This document shows, in pieces, positions 1 to 12,974 of a stretch of DNA of 64,000 bases. The number at the start of each line of letters is the position of its first letter. The first letter of the stretch is position 1. The position numbers and the translations under genes were made by a program. The DNA comes from Odiellus spinosus (lineage: Eukaryota; Arthropoda; Arachnida; Opiliones; Phalangiidae): assembly GCA_963920705.1 (NCBI GenBank), contig OY987230.1, forward strand, positions 18,749,320 through 18,813,319. The letters are read 5' to 3'. The notes under the pieces are model-generated. The model made no database searches. It was not told the origin of the DNA and saw only the letters and a program-made list of their open reading frames with translations.

Positions 1-979
1 TTTAAAACGTATATACCGAAACCCCATTTAATTGTTTAAGTTATAGTCGAAATAGATTCGAGGTTTTTAAGCGTAAAAATATATGCTTCTGCATGCGAAT
101 CTATAAGATATTTTGACATAAATGGGAGGAAAGACCCTTAGGGTTGTAGGTGCTGAATTTTTAAACTCTTTCTCACTCAAGAAATAACTTCGTAATGCGA
201 GTTGCGAGGTACAGGACCGATAAGGGAGATTACCCGCCTTTTTTAACCCCTTTTTTAAGCTTTAGTTCGTCATACTATGAAATATCAATTCGTGCAAACT
301 TATATCAAGGTTTTACGAGTCCGGGATTGAAGGGGAAAACGTTTTATTGCGATGAAAACTCCGCTTGAATTAAAACGCTGGTAACCATAGTAACCGTCTG
401 TTCCAGCTTCAATCCACGCGCTGCCTCTTATAATCCTTTTCATCCCTATTGATTTTTAGCGCGTTTTTATCCCGTGACTAGCCTCATCTAGTGGCATTTA
501 TGTTTGGACATTAAGACTAATTATGTTAAAATAATTAAGTTTTCTTTGGTTGATTTATAATTTCAATAAGATGTGAAAAGGGGGGGTGCAATTTTTAAAG
601 TTTTATTTCATTTTTTAAAATAGATTAAATTTAAATCTATATTTTTCTACTGTAGCTTTGATTTAATTAAAAGAAAATAATTAAACTTGGGATGGAATTC
701 ATTTTACAACAAGATTGGAATTTTTGAAATATTTTAAGGATCTGGTTTAAGGTTTTTAATTTATTTTTCAAATATATCTAATTTAAGTTCTAATTAAAGC
801 TAGTTGTAGAGCTTTTGTTTAATTTAATTGAGGTATTTAAAATTCCAGCTGAATCAGAGTACCGTACATTAGTTTCATTTTGTCTGCACTCTTTTGTTAA
901 TATATTTCCATAATTTGTGTTAATTGCATCGATTTTAATTTATCTAACGAGTTCTATTTTTGTTTATTCATTTTTGTAG
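1..979. other. AT-rich intronic or upstream sequence
   Basis: No gene, transposon end or structured repeat was recognised here. The stretch is AT-rich and ends in a pyrimidine-rich TTTTTGTAG acceptor leading into the exon at 980, so at least its 3' end is probably intron. Confidence 0.5.
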
Positions 980-1164
980 CTCACCAAGCGTCTCTCAAAC
1001 AAAGCGGCGAATGGGTGGACGCCGAATTATCGGGGCCAGACGGTAACCAATCAGGACGCAACAGCCAATCATCAATGAGACGGTCGCAGCCAAGGCGCCA
1101 TCATTCGGTCGCCGGTGAACACATGTCAGCTGCTTCTAATACAAGGCTCGCTATGGATCTAGAG
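980..1164 (+). CDS. Internal coding exon, Ser/Arg/Gln-rich, unknown protein
   Basis: Probable internal exon of 185 nt. It follows a T-rich tract ending in TTTTTGTAG and ends at GAG|GTCAGA, a usable but weak donor. It opens with two bases completing a codon (entry phase 1) and then 61 open codons, leaving in phase 0. The peptide starts HQASLKQSGEWVDAELSG, continues through a Ser/Gln-rich stretch to the basic patch MRRSQPRRHHS, and ends TRLAMDLE. The composition (Gly, Arg, Gln, Ser and CpG-containing codons) contrasts sharply with the AT-rich flanks, which is the main evidence for coding. The basic Arg-Ser patch could be a phosphorylation site, but this is inference. No domain was recognised. 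It cannot be directly followed by the exon at 9836, which has a stop in phase 0. It could join the phase-0 acceptor at 61730. The frame stays open to a stop at about 1207, so an alternative donor a little downstream is possible. Confidence 0.6.
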
Positions 1165-1493
1165 GTCAGAACCATTAATTCATTGTTATCATTTTGTGTA
1201 ATTGGTTGATATGTCCATCATTTCGCGGGAAATTCGCGCCCTTTTTTCGCATAATCATTGATCGATTATATTCTCTCCAATCTTTACCACTGACACCTAT
1301 CGTCTCGTATCACAAATAGTAACTTAGTAGAAAATTAACATATATCCAAAGTTATTGTGGTTTTAAACTATAGATAAGACACTACTCTGTCTTTATTACC
1401 CAAAAGCGTAGTTCCCAAGACCTCGCTATCAAGTTCAACCATTTGAATGTTGGCGCCTTTTTTTAATATATCATGCAAAATATATTTCTCGTG

Positions 1494-1642
1494 TAGATGG
1501 CGCCACCACCGCTAAAAATAATACACGGATCAATGCTTTAGATCTAAACCTAGGAATATAATACTCGTGCCTTCATCCTCTTAGTCTAAACTATCTACCT
1601 TTTCTCTACTAACCCTCACAAATGCCGAATAGTGGCGCCACT
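1494..1642. promoter_or_regulatory. Paired GTGGCGCCAC-type motifs
   Basis: AGATGGCGCCACC at 1495-1507 and AGTGGCGCCACT at 1631-1642 lie 125 bp apart in otherwise AT-rich DNA. The core resembles the AGGTGGCGC core bound by insect CTCF, but palindromic GGCGCC words can also belong to repeats, so the regulatory reading is a guess. Confidence 0.2.
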
Positions 1643-4600
1643 ATCCCCCTTAAAGATTTGCAACTCGCAGTTCACAAAATCGATGAAACACTTGATCGAT
1701 AACATCGATTTTCCTTCAAACATCCAATAAATGGGTGTTTTTGCAAGCTTTAATTACTACTACTTAGAATTTATTCAATTACTACCACTTATACAATTCA
1801 TTGATTTAATACCACTTAGAATTAATTTAATTACTACCAATAACTTTGCCAATATGTAGTGTTTTACAACCTTGTTTAGCATAAAATATAACATCAGAAA
1901 ACCTGGGATCTATAATTAAATTGTAACTTTAAGCAAGGTTGTATATTGCTATAGCTCTCATGAACCTCTTATTTTCTAACATTTTTTTTTTAGTTATTCA
2001 TAAAAATTCGCGTGCACAACTATATTTCTCTAAATAGAGGTCACTAAAATTATAATACTGAAATTTTCAATATCAGAAATCAACTAGTAATTTCAACGGG
2101 AACAAATTTAGGCTACCTTTTATTGATAAACGCAAAATGTTAGGGCTTTTTAACTTTTTCCTCGTTGAAAATTAAAACAGATTAAAAAAAACTTAATTAT
2201 CCTTTAAAAAAGGGGAAAGAAATTTATTATACAATTAACACTATGCCCCCGAAACTTTACATAAAAATTAGTCACCGTGTAATTAAAGTCTCAAGAGCTT
2301 CATTTTTTCCTACGATCTCTTCACGCGTTCAATTTGCCGTCAACTTATTACTGAATATTTAATTAAGCGTTAATGACTATTAATAATAAACTCGTGTGAA
2401 AATTTTAGTGTTAGTTTCTTTTAAAGGGATACTGAAAGATATTAATAATTTAATTTTAATTTTAAATTTAAATCCAATCAAACTGACAAAGGTTTAACCC
2501 CTCATTTTGATTGTCTAGCGTTGTATCTAGTAGATATTTAAAAATCATATTTGAATTCGTTTCATCTTTCCTTTAAATCTACCCTCGAAAACCTAAAAAT
2601 GTATTTTAATTGTGAAATTAGGGAAAAACCACGTAGGTCAAAGGGAACGAACGTGAATTTCTAAAATAACCTAACGATTAATTACCGTGATTCTACAGAA
2701 AACATTTTCATGTTAGTGGTTCCCAAATATGTAAGAAAAACCCTCCAATATTGATGGCTTTGGAAAATGCAAAACTGATAATATTACAGCGGTTTGATAC
2801 ACGATATCACGATAGATATGGGGAAAAAGTAGTACCGGATATCCACTTGGATTTAAAAAATAGGTTGCAAAGAAATAGATATTAAAAAACCATTCTTATA
2901 ATAATAATAGCCAGACCCTGAAAGAAAAATTTACCTTCAAAAATTTCAAAGCAAGAAAAAATGCAATTTTGAGTTTCTTGGGCGTAATTTGATATTCTTC
3001 GATTTGTAATTCAACGAACTTCTTTTATTCTTTATGTAGATTAATATTACGTATCACTCCGCGGTTATTTCAAACGTATTGCGTCTTACGAGATCAATAT
3101 ACAATACATTTCTACTTTAATATAAATGCAAAACTTCTTTTACCATTTATGGAGTTTAACATTATGTGTAAATCCGCCAAAGCTTTGGTAGTTAGTTTGA
3201 ATATTGGTATATATTTAAGTAACAATGTGTGGACGGTTCTTTTAACAATTAATTTTAAGAATTGCGCGTGACTCTGTATTGAGAAGGGCGGGAATCCGCA
3301 TCAGTTCGAGACAAAAGGCGCGAAATTTTTCGCACCTCAAAATCTATAGGCACGTTTTACGATTGAGAGATAAAAGAACCATCCACGCCTTCTTTACTGC
3401 ATTGAAACGCGTGCATACATGCGCGAGACACTTCAGTTTTTAATCGCGAAAGATCGTAGCTCGTGGAGGGTAAAAATAGAACGCACGCGCGTTCGGGGAC
3501 CTCCGTGCTCATATATATTTCCCGCCATTTTTCTCCCGCCAAATTCTCCCGCTATTTCTTCCCGCCATTGTTTCAAGTTAGTTTGGGTTCAAATGAAGGT
3601 ATTGAGCTCTATCTCAGCAACAAGTTTAGTTGAAAGCGAATCTTTATCTATAGTTTTGACGTAACTTGTTTCGTTTATTATGAAAACACCAGGTGGTACC
3701 GGGAGAAAAGGTATTTGGGGGTCTGGGCTACCGTCGAACGGAAATAGGCCTATGGGAACCACATATAAACCAAGGTGGCCTCTTAATTGTTTATCGGGTA
3801 ATTTAAAGGCAAATATTTAATCGTTTTTGGATTCTATTCTAGTTAATTTTATATATCCGTAATAAATTATATTGAAACCTTACTTTATAACATCGTAAAG
3901 ACGGGGCCCCTTACCTTACAGATAGTTGTCGAAATATTTTAAATAATACTAAGAGTACATTTTAGTTATATAATCAACCATGACAAACAATTACTTCAAC
4001 ATATCCGGTTTTTCAAATTGGAACAAATATAATTGTTAGTAATTGATTTTTAATTATCCAAATTATTTATTTCTTAAATATTTGATACTCTCATTCTATC
4101 CACTATTATCTGTTATAATCTTACAAAGGACTTGTCACTTCTCGGGATTATTGTAACTGAATTTGACTTCGTTTTAAAATATTTCTTCAAACTTGATGAA
4201 ATATTAAACTTTATAAAAATTCAAAACCGCCTATTTTTTTTCGAACATAAAAATATTTTATTTTTATCTAGATTTGTTTACGTTTAAATTATCATATTTT
4301 CTAGAAGTTACATTTGAACCACAATCACGATAATATCATATTTTGTGCGTGCCAAGTTTCAAATTTTTCAAATATAAGCATTCCTTTCATATCTTGATAA
4401 TATTAAATTACTCGTAAAAGTTGTACAAGTACTTTTTTCAAAAGGTCTAGTATAATTAAATCCTCTGTATCAATTAGAATTTCGTCTCGTTTAAAGTTAA
4501 GCTCGTATTCGCCTTCAAGAAATTAAAATCATATTAGAGATAAGATGGAGTCCGACTTACGTAATACGTGTTGAGAACAACTAATTTATGCAACCCGACC

Positions 4601-4837
4601 ATGTACAAACGGGTATATTATGATTTAATTTATTATTGAGTGGTGGCCCAATTATTCAAAAAGAGCCTGAAGGAAAAATCAAAAGCCATATTGTGTTGAT
4701 AAAAAGTACTTTCCTACAGTCAAATATTTTTAACTCCGCTCAATTTCGCCAAAACTAAGGTCCCACCATTTGTTCTATGTAGAAAAGGGGATACCAGCCA
4801 ATTAGAATTTTACTTTGGGAAATCTTACGTTTTTGTT

Positions 4838-4912
4838 AGATGGCGCCACGTTCTCTATAACGGAGTTCCGAAAAATATACATTTTATTTTTTAAGGGAAA
4901 TGTGGCGCCACC
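4838..4912. promoter_or_regulatory. Second pair of GGCGCCAC motifs
   Basis: AGATGGCGCCAC at 4838-4849 and TGTGGCGCCACC at 4901-4912. On the opposite strand the latter reads GGTGGCGCCAC, close to the insect CTCF core. The pairing matches that at 1494-1642, which suggests either a shared regulatory module or fragments of a repeat. Confidence 0.2.
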
Positions 4913-6094
4913 TTTTGGGGGCTTTCCACTTGTACTTAAATAATATTGTAATTTGGAACATAGTTATCTAAAAAGACGAGCTTTGGTTGGTTTGTATCTC
5001 CTAGCATTTCTCCTTCCAGAATTCAAAATGGTGGTCGACCGGTTTTACGTAGGTAGAAATGAAACGTTTAGAGGGTATTTATTGGGAATACCGTGGGGGA
5101 AAATCTGACGTTTTAGGATAATGACACTACATCACAAATCTATCTTCGTAAGTTCTCGGATTACGTTAATTTCTTCTTGGTGTTGAATATTTAAACAAAG
5201 ATTATGTCTTGTCTAAGTTGTCTAATCGTTTTAGAAAATAGAAAAGCTGGTTTATAATATTACGACTTCCTTCATCACGCGCGCAAGAGACAGTTGCGAA
5301 ATCGAGATATTATTAATATTCAAAACAAGGTCCTTCATTAACATTTACATCATTTTATCTCCCGACAATTTCATACGCGGAATTTAACTTCCTCAATCTT
5401 TGAACAGAGAAAAAAATAAATTGTAATTCCAGACACGAATTTAATAATTTTTTATATATATTAATATAATACAAAAGATTATAAATTAAAATTTATTCCC
5501 AAACATCAATGCCAAGATCACGCGGGTCCGGTAATAAAATCAGACTTATAGTACGACAACCTCTAGTCATTATCATAAGTGTGTCACTTGTATATTTTTA
5601 GTAATTGATATTATTTTTGGATTGAAATTAATTTATTAATTGGATAATATTAATAAATTATGATCTATAAGTACGTCCACAACACGTATTAATTTTGGGT
5701 AATCTTTATAAGATTTTAAATTTCAAAAGCCATATCATACTTTTAAATATTACCTTCATTAACTTTTGAGAATACGTTGCCCAAATTATAAAATCATCAC
5801 CATCCTTTTTTTCGAGAGAAAAAAAAATAAGTTAACGCGTTCGGATTACGTAATAAGAGTCAAGGTAGAGACCACGGCCTTAGTTATTCAAATAACAAAC
5901 CCAGATTAGTTTTTTTAAAGTGCTAGTGACACTTTTTTTTGGAAATATTGTAAAAATTTGTTTAATTTGATGGGATTATCGTGATTTTTGAAGATTAATA
6001 GATTAATACGGAATTATGTGTGAAAATTAATTGCTTTTCAGAAAAATTTAGTTCTTGAGAATGAAATTTGCTCAGTGTTTGAAATAAGTAAAGT

Positions 6095-6320
6095 CTGTGA
6101 AATTTATGAAATAGGGAAAACCTGGTAAAATCAAAAACGTTAAGGAAAATCTTTTAAAGTCGGGGAAATTGATAGAAAGCTTCAAGGATAGTCCAAGAAA
6201 TTGATAGAAACGTTAGGGAAAACCAAAAATGAGTAAAATTTATTTAAAGTATCAATGAAAACCTATAAAAGTCCGGGAAATTGGTATGAAAAGTCAATAA
6301 AAACTATAGGAAACGTTTTT
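6095..6320 (+). repeat. Degenerate copy of the AGGGAAA/GGAAATT dispersed element
   Basis: Purine-rich phrases such as GGGAAAACCTGG, GGGGAAATTGATAG and CCGGGAAATTGG recur every 30-40 bp. The same style of sequence surrounds the minisatellites at 30.4 and 55.4 kb and the short copies at 12975, 20395 and 46895. Confidence 0.4.
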
Positions 6321-6747
6321 TAAAATCTAAAATCATAAGATTTTATAAATCAGTCTTGGAAATCTGAATTATATAAGTTATTAGAATATAATTAGCTAAA
6401 TAAATCTTACTAAACCTGTTTAACGTATTTCCCTATTAAATTATAATGTAATTATCCCTTTAAAAAGCGTGAAACAGGTCTTGTAAAATTTGACGGTATG
6501 TAGTGGAGACGAGGAGTCTAGCTGTCGTATCGAATTAATGGATAATAAAATTTTTAAGCGTGTAATTTCTGTAGCCCTCAAGGGGTTTCTCTCGCATTTT
6601 AAAATTGTTATTTACATTTAATATAAGTTATAGTAAGAGAGCAGCGAGACATTATTCGCGAAAACATATTTCGAACCCTTACCCATTTGTGAAATTATGG
6701 AATTTCACCTTTTTCTTTTCCTGGTGTACGTGGCAACGTGGAAAGAT

Positions 6748-7162
6748 TAGCTACGGTCACACTAGCATTTCTTAATCGGGTTGAAACGGTAAAATCAAAC
6801 CGATATTTAAATCACCCTGAATCGTTTAAAGCGTCTTGTGTTCACAAATTATCTTTATAAATCGATTTATTGTGGCTTCATCCATCGGTTGTTGTAACCG
6901 AATCGGTATGAAACTGGTTCCCGAAGCAGTTTCGAGAAATTCAATCGAATCGATTCGAGAAAAGACGAAACGTTTTGAAACGGTTTAAATCGATTCCAAG
7001 GCATAGTATGAACGCGGCTTTTATCTATCGGTTGTTGAAACCGAATCGGTATGAAACTGGTTCCCGAAGCAGTTACGATAAATCGAGAGAAGACGGTTTC
7101 CTGTTCACATGACTTCGTATAAACGGTTTAAATCGATTCCAAGGCCTAGTATGAACGCGGCT
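6748..7162 (+). mobile_element. MITE-like element with internal duplication (TAGTATGAACGCGGCT family)
   Basis: The left end reads AGCTACGGTCACACTAG. The right end CTAGTATGAACGCGGCT reads in reverse as AGCCGCGTTCATACTAG, so the ends form an imperfect terminal inverted repeat. The module containing TATGAAACTGGTTCCCGAAG occurs twice, at about 6885-7017 and 7024-7162, each ending in AACGCGGCT. Related copies lie at 19425-19834 and 26815-26933. No coding capacity was seen. The superfamily is unassigned. Confidence 0.6.
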
Positions 7163-8810
7163 CTGTACTGTACTTTTTCTCAGAGGGTTTTTATTTTCCA
7201 AAAATACATCTCATCAATCTTTACGTCATATTTAGAGAAAAAAATACCTCTTAGACCAGACAGCTAATTTGATGATGATATTTCATACGAATTTGAACTT
7301 AGATTGGGGATTTACAGGAACATATAATTAGTGGTAGAAATTGAGTTCTATTGGCCCTAGGCGGGCTAATAATTACACGGGTGACAAATTATACGGTTAG
7401 AGGGTGGAAATTTGTAAACTTTCATACTTGTAGGTGCTGAAGGTGGTTTGATAAAATAAAATTCAGTAGCTGAAATATTAAAAATTAAAACTTATTAGAA
7501 TCTTGTTCAAGGGAAGTTGACACATTTATTTCCTATCTATTCTAAGGTGTAAAATTGTCAGAATCTGACCACGGCTCATGCTATCTCCTATAGTAATGTC
7601 AACAAGCACCTCCAGGTGAAGTAGCTGTAGTTTGTGTCCAAGATGAACGGCGTGGGGCCCATTTTATCTTGCCCAAGAGAATATGGTTTATCAATTCGCC
7701 GTAGCTTTTCACACTACTTCTTGTTCACTTGAACTATTTTAAGATTGAACATTTTCCCTCAGAGATCGGGACAGATTAAGTTTAGCTTAGTCTGTAAAAC
7801 TTTGTAGCTTTATATTTTAGCTCTGAATGGTGTTATTTGTTGAATAATACCAATAAAAATTTACGATTTTTTTACTGTAAACAATGTATATTTAGAAGAA
7901 AAAATTTCAGTTTTCGAAACCTTGTCGATAAAACCGCTCACCCTGCCACCATAACATCTGAATAATCAAACCTATTTTCCATTCCCATGCCCTTCCTGTC
8001 AAACTTAGTCTTGGTTAGAATTCAATACCTACAAAGCTAGACTCCCCTAGTTAGCTCACATCTCAAAATATTTGGTTTCGATAATTGTTAGATTTGTATT
8101 CACTGAAAACTGATTATTTTCTGTCGGTCTTACAAATATGGTGGATGTTATTTTGAGTTTTCAGTTCGTACGAAGCTAAACCTCTATAGATTCTAAACTT
8201 CGTTTTATTAGAGATGAGAAAGCTTTAGGCTTGAACTTACTGAAATCTCAAACTGATCTCAATCTCTAAATCTTTACGATATGTTTGTTCTTTTATAGTT
8301 TTGCTTATTTAGCATAAAAATCTCCGAATAAGGCCCTCAGATTTCTTTAGAAATACAGACACGGCATCAGTTGTTAAATTTGCGATATATTTTTACATTG
8401 TAGACATTGGTTAACTGCCATCGTGGTAAGATTCTGACTAAACAACAATTCAAAAATCCCATTCCACCCTCTTGAAAAACCTGGGGATTTTTAAGAGATT
8501 ATTACGTATATCCTCACGGTGGCCGAGGCTTAGCCCTGATTTAAAGGGCAAGTTTCGCGAAAATTCGCTTTTTTGATGGTATTCAAGAAGAACAGTATGT
8601 TGGAGATATCAAAATTGAACCTAAAAAAGGCCCACAATAACATAGGAACAAAATTTTAGACATCAGGCTCAACGTATCATCAAAGAAAATAAATATTTTG
8701 TAACTCGATTAGAGCTTTAATCACTCTTTGAAATATATTTTGAATATTAGTTAGACATTTTATAATTTATTGTTGACCCCTATACCTATTCTAATAGATA
8801 ACGATGAATA
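7163..8810. other. AT-rich intron, nothing recognised
   Basis: No exon, tandem repeat or clear transposon end was recognised. Reading frames are short and closed on both strands. Confidence 0.4.
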
Positions 8811-8945
8811 TCAAAACATGGCTGAGATTCATAAGGGTCCTCTAACGGCAAACAGTGCGGTCAAAAAACCTCGTGCATGGCTGCTATGAATAAAGAATGG
8901 TGGTGTTTTGTTAGTTACTAACACCGTTAATAATAGTCGTAGTTG
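8811..8945 (+). mobile_element. Foldback MITE copy (GCGTCCTCTAACGG family), damaged
   Basis: Carries GGGTCCTCTAACGGCAAACA followed by AAAACCTCGTGCATGGCTGC, shared with copies at 11045, 14050, 29515 and 36745. The mirror-image right arm is mostly eroded; only TTTTGTTAGTTACTA remains. Confidence 0.55.
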
Positions 8946-9179
8946 ACAACCAAGTAGCAACGAAGTACCGTGAATATTCAGACATATTATTATTCCGGAA
9001 GTTCAGCTTCCTTCTCTATATATTATGTTGTTGCACTTCCGGTATACTGTTTACTTTTGTATTTTTTAACATATGCAACTCATTGAACTTTAGCAAAATG
9101 AGCGTCAATTTTCACGAGGATTTCTCTTTTAAGTCATAAGGGGAAAGAATAGAACTCTATTCATTGTAATTTCTTTCAA

Positions 9180-9790
9180 CTTTCCCCCATGGCTAAGCTT
9201 TCCCCCTGTCAGCTAGGGTCTTCTTTGTAGCCCTCGGGCGTTCTTGTATCGAGGGGGGTAACGTGGTTGTACAATCATAGCCTGATAGAACTGGCCCCGC
9301 TAGTTTTCTCCGAGCCCTCTCGCTTGCTCGGCATTCCTTTAGTGTTAAAAAGTTTTCTAGTATTTCTTGCCCCCCTTGATAGCCCGTCTCTTGATTTTCC
9401 TACGTTTATGTCATTCCCCCCCTCCCCTTGCTAAAACTTTTTAGATCTGGCGCGTTTTTGTTACGCTACCACTATTTCTTCGGTTGAATAGTACAGAGTC
9501 GGCAACCACCTTCATCGCGCTAGGCTAGGCTAGCCATTAGGCTAGACGACCGGCGAATTTTTGCTCATGTTCGACCCCCTAACGTTTCATTTTTGTTAGA
9601 GCTAGCGAGCGTACGTAGACAGTGGTCCAAGCTAGCTTGAAATAGGCTTGTTTACGTTTTGAAGTTTATACGACGCCGGTAAAGCCCGGTATAAACAGCG
9701 TGACTCATAATCTCGCGTGATAGCGAAATTTTAAAGGTTTAGGCTTAGCGCGAAGTACGGTTTTCTCCGGTTTTTGCGAAGTGTTAATGC
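9180..9790 (+). promoter_or_regulatory. CpG- and C-richer stretch, possible promoter of the 9850 first exon
   Basis: Unlike its AT-rich surroundings this stretch holds many CpG and CCCCC/GGGG words (CCCTCGGGCG, GAGGGGGGTAACG, AGACGACCGGCG, TACGTAGACAGTGG). It lies immediately before the candidate exon at 9836, which contains an ATG. A promoter or 5' UTR role is inferred from composition and position only. No TATA box or initiator was identified with confidence. Confidence 0.25.
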
Positions 9791-9835
9791 GGTTTTAGTG
9801 TTTTTCATTGGATAAATATTGGAATTAATCCACAG

Positions 9836-9996
9836 ACTGTAGCCGCGTGATGAAGTGTTTGATAGTGTCGTCGTTTTTATCGAGCCCCGCTGTGAATTCA
9901 AACGCTTCTGTACATGTACATAGACCGCCGGTTACTACGACAAGGCCTACATCCACCCCCGTATCCCCCATGCGAAATGGTAGAGGTACTTTCGAG
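9836..9996 (+). CDS. Coding exon, possible alternative first exon (ATG at 9850)
   Basis: This block follows the acceptor-like AATCCACAG and ends at a good donor, TTCGAG|GTAAAT, in phase 0. From the ATG at 9850 it encodes 49 residues, starting MKCLIVSSFLSSPAVNS, then a Thr/Pro-rich part (RPPVTTTRPTSTPVSP) and MRNGRGTFE. The Pro/Thr/Ser composition and CpG-bearing codons argue for coding. Read as an internal exon it needs entry phase 1, because phase 0 hits TGA within five codons, so it cannot directly follow the phase-0 donor at 1164. The upstream CpG-richer stretch and in-frame ATG instead favour an alternative first exon that splices to a phase-0 acceptor such as 61730. The hydrophobic start (CLIV, FL) is too short for a convincing signal peptide. 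No family was recognised. Confidence 0.55.
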
Positions 9997-11044
9997 GTAA
10001 ATAACATATGCTTTTTCAATATATTAGGGTTAAATGTTAAGCCTTTTTTATTTTGTGTAGATGATATTTAAAAAATTTGTTGCATCTACAGGTTGCATAA
10101 GCCTACTTTGCATTAGTTAATGCATGTTTATCACTGTCTCGAGTGTCTTTTTTATGGATGGTGTGATGTTTTTAACCTTATAATTTCAATTTTAAATATC
10201 ATCCACGACTTTTTACATATTTAAAGGCTAACTCTCATAAAAATTGGCTTTTCCTTGGGCATAATAAACAATTTTGTATCAATGTGACCAATTTCCAACA
10301 TTGATAACACGGAAATTTTGTTTTTTATCAAACATGTATAGGTTTTAGACGTTTTTAACCATCATATTTGAACTACCCATACTTGAATTTATCAGAGAAA
10401 ACATATATTTTTTTTTGTAAAAATCGTACCCAGAATAATTTTTTATGAGATTTCTCCTTTAAATTAGGCTTAATATTATATTAAGGCTTTAAGCGTAAAT
10501 CCATCAATCTCTAATTGGAATTGACAACAGGGGGGAAGGATGTGATCTAATTATAGACAATTAATTATGACCCTTGCATTGATTTAAATTCCTGTCCGTT
10601 GATATAATATATAGATAATCTTATTATAATTTAACTGGAATATTAATGTGTTTACCGTTATTCGAAAGGATTACGTTGAAATTTAAAGTCCATTTGAAAA
10701 CACGAGTTTTTAAATTAAATATAGATTACAATTAACAAAAAATAGTTAATGAATTTTTAATGACATATCAATTACCGTGGTTAATCAAGCTTAAAATTAC
10801 TCTAAGAATAATATTATTTATATAAAACATAAAATTACCCAAGGCTACTGTTGGTAATAGAAATTTCGAGGGAGTAAATTACTCTTTACTATTTCGATTT
10901 CAAAATGTTTTCTTCAAATTTGCTTTTAGAATTTAAAGGGATACTAAAAGATAAAAGTAGAATAGATTTTGAATTTTTTGCCATAATTTTCTAGACAATT
11001 TTGGGTTAAGTTAAACCTCCTAGCTATTGACAGTAGACACCTAT
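9997..11044. other. AT-rich intron
   Basis: No exon was recognised. At 10925 the words TTTAAAGGGATACTAAAAGA match TTTAAAGGGATACTGAAAGA at 2422, suggesting an eroded TTAA-type element end at each place. The rest is plain AT-rich sequence. Confidence 0.4.
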
Positions 11045-11205
11045 CATAATAGATAAGCGTCCTCTAAAGTCAAACAGTGCATGGCAAAAGTAAGAAGTAA
11101 CAAAACCTCATGCAGACGCTCACGTCATTTTGTTAGTTACTACTTTTGCCCACACTGTTTGCCGTCAGAGGACGCTTATGGAAGCCAGGTTTTATTATTA
11201 ATCTA
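11045..11205 (+). mobile_element. Foldback MITE copy (GCGTCCTCTAACGG family), both arms present
   Basis: The left arm TAAGCGTCCTCTAAAGTCAA and the right arm AGGACGCTTATGG form an inverted repeat extending inward through CAAACAGTG / CACTGTTTG and GCAAAAGTA / TACTTTTGC. The whole could fold as a long hairpin. No coding capacity. Confidence 0.7.
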
Positions 11206-11250
11206 GATGGGATACAGTTTCTATATCGAGTTCTTAATTTTAGTGATTAA

Positions 11251-11546
11251 GTACTTTTACGAAAAAGACTGCGCGAAAGCGACCTTATCATTTGTGCCAA
11301 AACGCGTGAGAATGAACAAGTAGGCTGCACTACAATAGCCACGCGATCATATCATGATGACGTAGTATTGGGAAAAACATTTATTTTAAAAATGTTTTTA
11401 AACCATCTGGTATTTTTTCTATTACATATGTATATATATTTCAAATCGTTTTTTAACGATCTTTCTGAAAATACTACTCAATTTCCGTTTGAAGTTCATG
11501 AAAAGTCTCGATTTTTGATGAATCCAAAATTAAATGAAAGTGGGGT
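11251..11546 (+). mobile_element. TTAA-flanked element, GTACTTTTACGAAAAAG type
   Basis: TTAA at 11247-11250 and 11547-11550 flank this 296-bp sequence. It begins GTACTTTTACGAAAAAGACT and contains GATGACGTAGT and ACGATCTTTCTGAAAATACT. The same order of blocks recurs at 49451-49693, also between TTAA words, with fragments at 18150 and 61338. The two ends are not an obvious inverted repeat, which is unusual for a TTAA-inserting cut-and-paste element. Confidence 0.55.
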
Positions 11547-12974
11547 TTAAATTTTAACTCTCATTTTCCCTTAAAAAAAAAGGGACTCTTAAACTTCATT
11601 GTCAGTATTCAAAAGTCTGCGTCCGGCGTTTCGCTTTAGTAAACACAAAATATTTAGTTTTTTCTTTTGACAAAAAAGAAAAAATGTTAAATTCAGAAGG
11701 GCTTTCTTGTTTTTTGATTGATGGCCTGGTTTTTTTACTTAGATAAACTCTCCTCTGATAATTTTTTTATTATTATAAAACTGAGTAGTGCGTGTGTATT
11801 CCCGAAATTGTGGTTAAATTAATAGTTGTGTAAAATTTATACGCGTAATTAAAAACAAAAACCGAAAAAATCTAAGCAAGCTCTAGTTTATTATGATAGG
11901 GTTTATTTATGACCTTATTCTTTAACTCTAACTTAATTATGTACATTTGATAGACTAAATTTCCAATGAAAGACTGTTTAGACTTCTGATATGACCTAAA
12001 TAGTCTGAAAACATTCTTATGTAAGCCTTTGAATTAATATTTGATAAAAAAAAAGGGTTGGAACGAATTTTAATTGCATCGATTTTTTTTTAAATGACAA
12101 AATGAGTTTTGATTAATTAAGTATAAAATTTATGGTGTCTAATTATATCTTTGATTTTCATTGTAATCTTTAACGTCATATCTCTTTTAACTGGTCAATT
12201 GTGGCATCTGTTTACATGGAAGACATTCCACGTAGACAATAGGAATAAAGGCGCGTTTTCAATCAATGTTTTGGGCCAAAAATCGAGCTTTTGCGTCCAA
12301 ACAAATGTGAATCTTTTCGTTTAACACTAAGTGACGGAGAAGCGAATATGAAAAGGAATTTGATATAAACTTCTCTTAGGAAAAACGATAAAAAAGCTTG
12401 AAAACGTCGCTTTATCTTATTCCCCTCGTAACCCAATCTCTAGGTACGGCGTTGAAATCGGATAGAGGAGGTTAATGTAAGGAATATTGGCTCTAAACTT
12501 AAGCCTCGGCTCGCCGGTCTTTATTCCCTTATACGCGGTAGTCACGCGTGCGTCTGAGAATATGTCACTATCGTGAATTCGTGACATCATTAAGATACGT
12601 CATTTTCTTCCAGAGCTGATGGCTGTGTGATGGGGCGACACGCAGTGGCAGTTGAGAGAACCGAAGGACTTTTCTTGCATGGTCAATTTCGATTGAGAAG
12701 GACTACGTTCCAGCTACTAGACCTAGTTATTCTGTCGGTCCTCTCACTTCCTCTCGCGACTCAAACCAAACGTCTCTTTGCATTTATACTATTTGCTTTC
12801 TAGCGTATATACGCACGCCTAAAATAAAGTCTCGTTTCCATATCCGATTCAGGTCACTTAAATTTTAGAGGTACAATCTAAAATATCGCGCCAAGTAAAC
12901 GCAACCACTCGTAATGAGTCCAATGTTGTGAAGAACTTAATACAAACCTTCTTGTAAAGTTAAGATTGTATACC

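Larger units (their letters stand above)
1165..6747. other. AT-rich intron, largely featureless
   Basis: No exon is supportable in this stretch. It holds paired GGCGCC motifs (1494-1642 and 4838-4912), a degenerate GGCGGATTAATAC-family copy near 2780-2850, a GC-richer islet at about 3290-3600 with several CCCGCC motifs, and lightly degenerate AGGGAAA-type repeat sequence at 6100-6320. The remainder is plain AT-rich DNA. Confidence 0.5.

Noticed and set aside
12610-12840. Open frame after a CTTCCAG acceptor-like site, including a 57-codon ATG frame beginning MGRHAVAVERTEG.
   Set aside because: Entry phase would be 2, which matches no donor seen in the window. No good donor ends it, and the C-terminal half is generic hydrophobic sequence.
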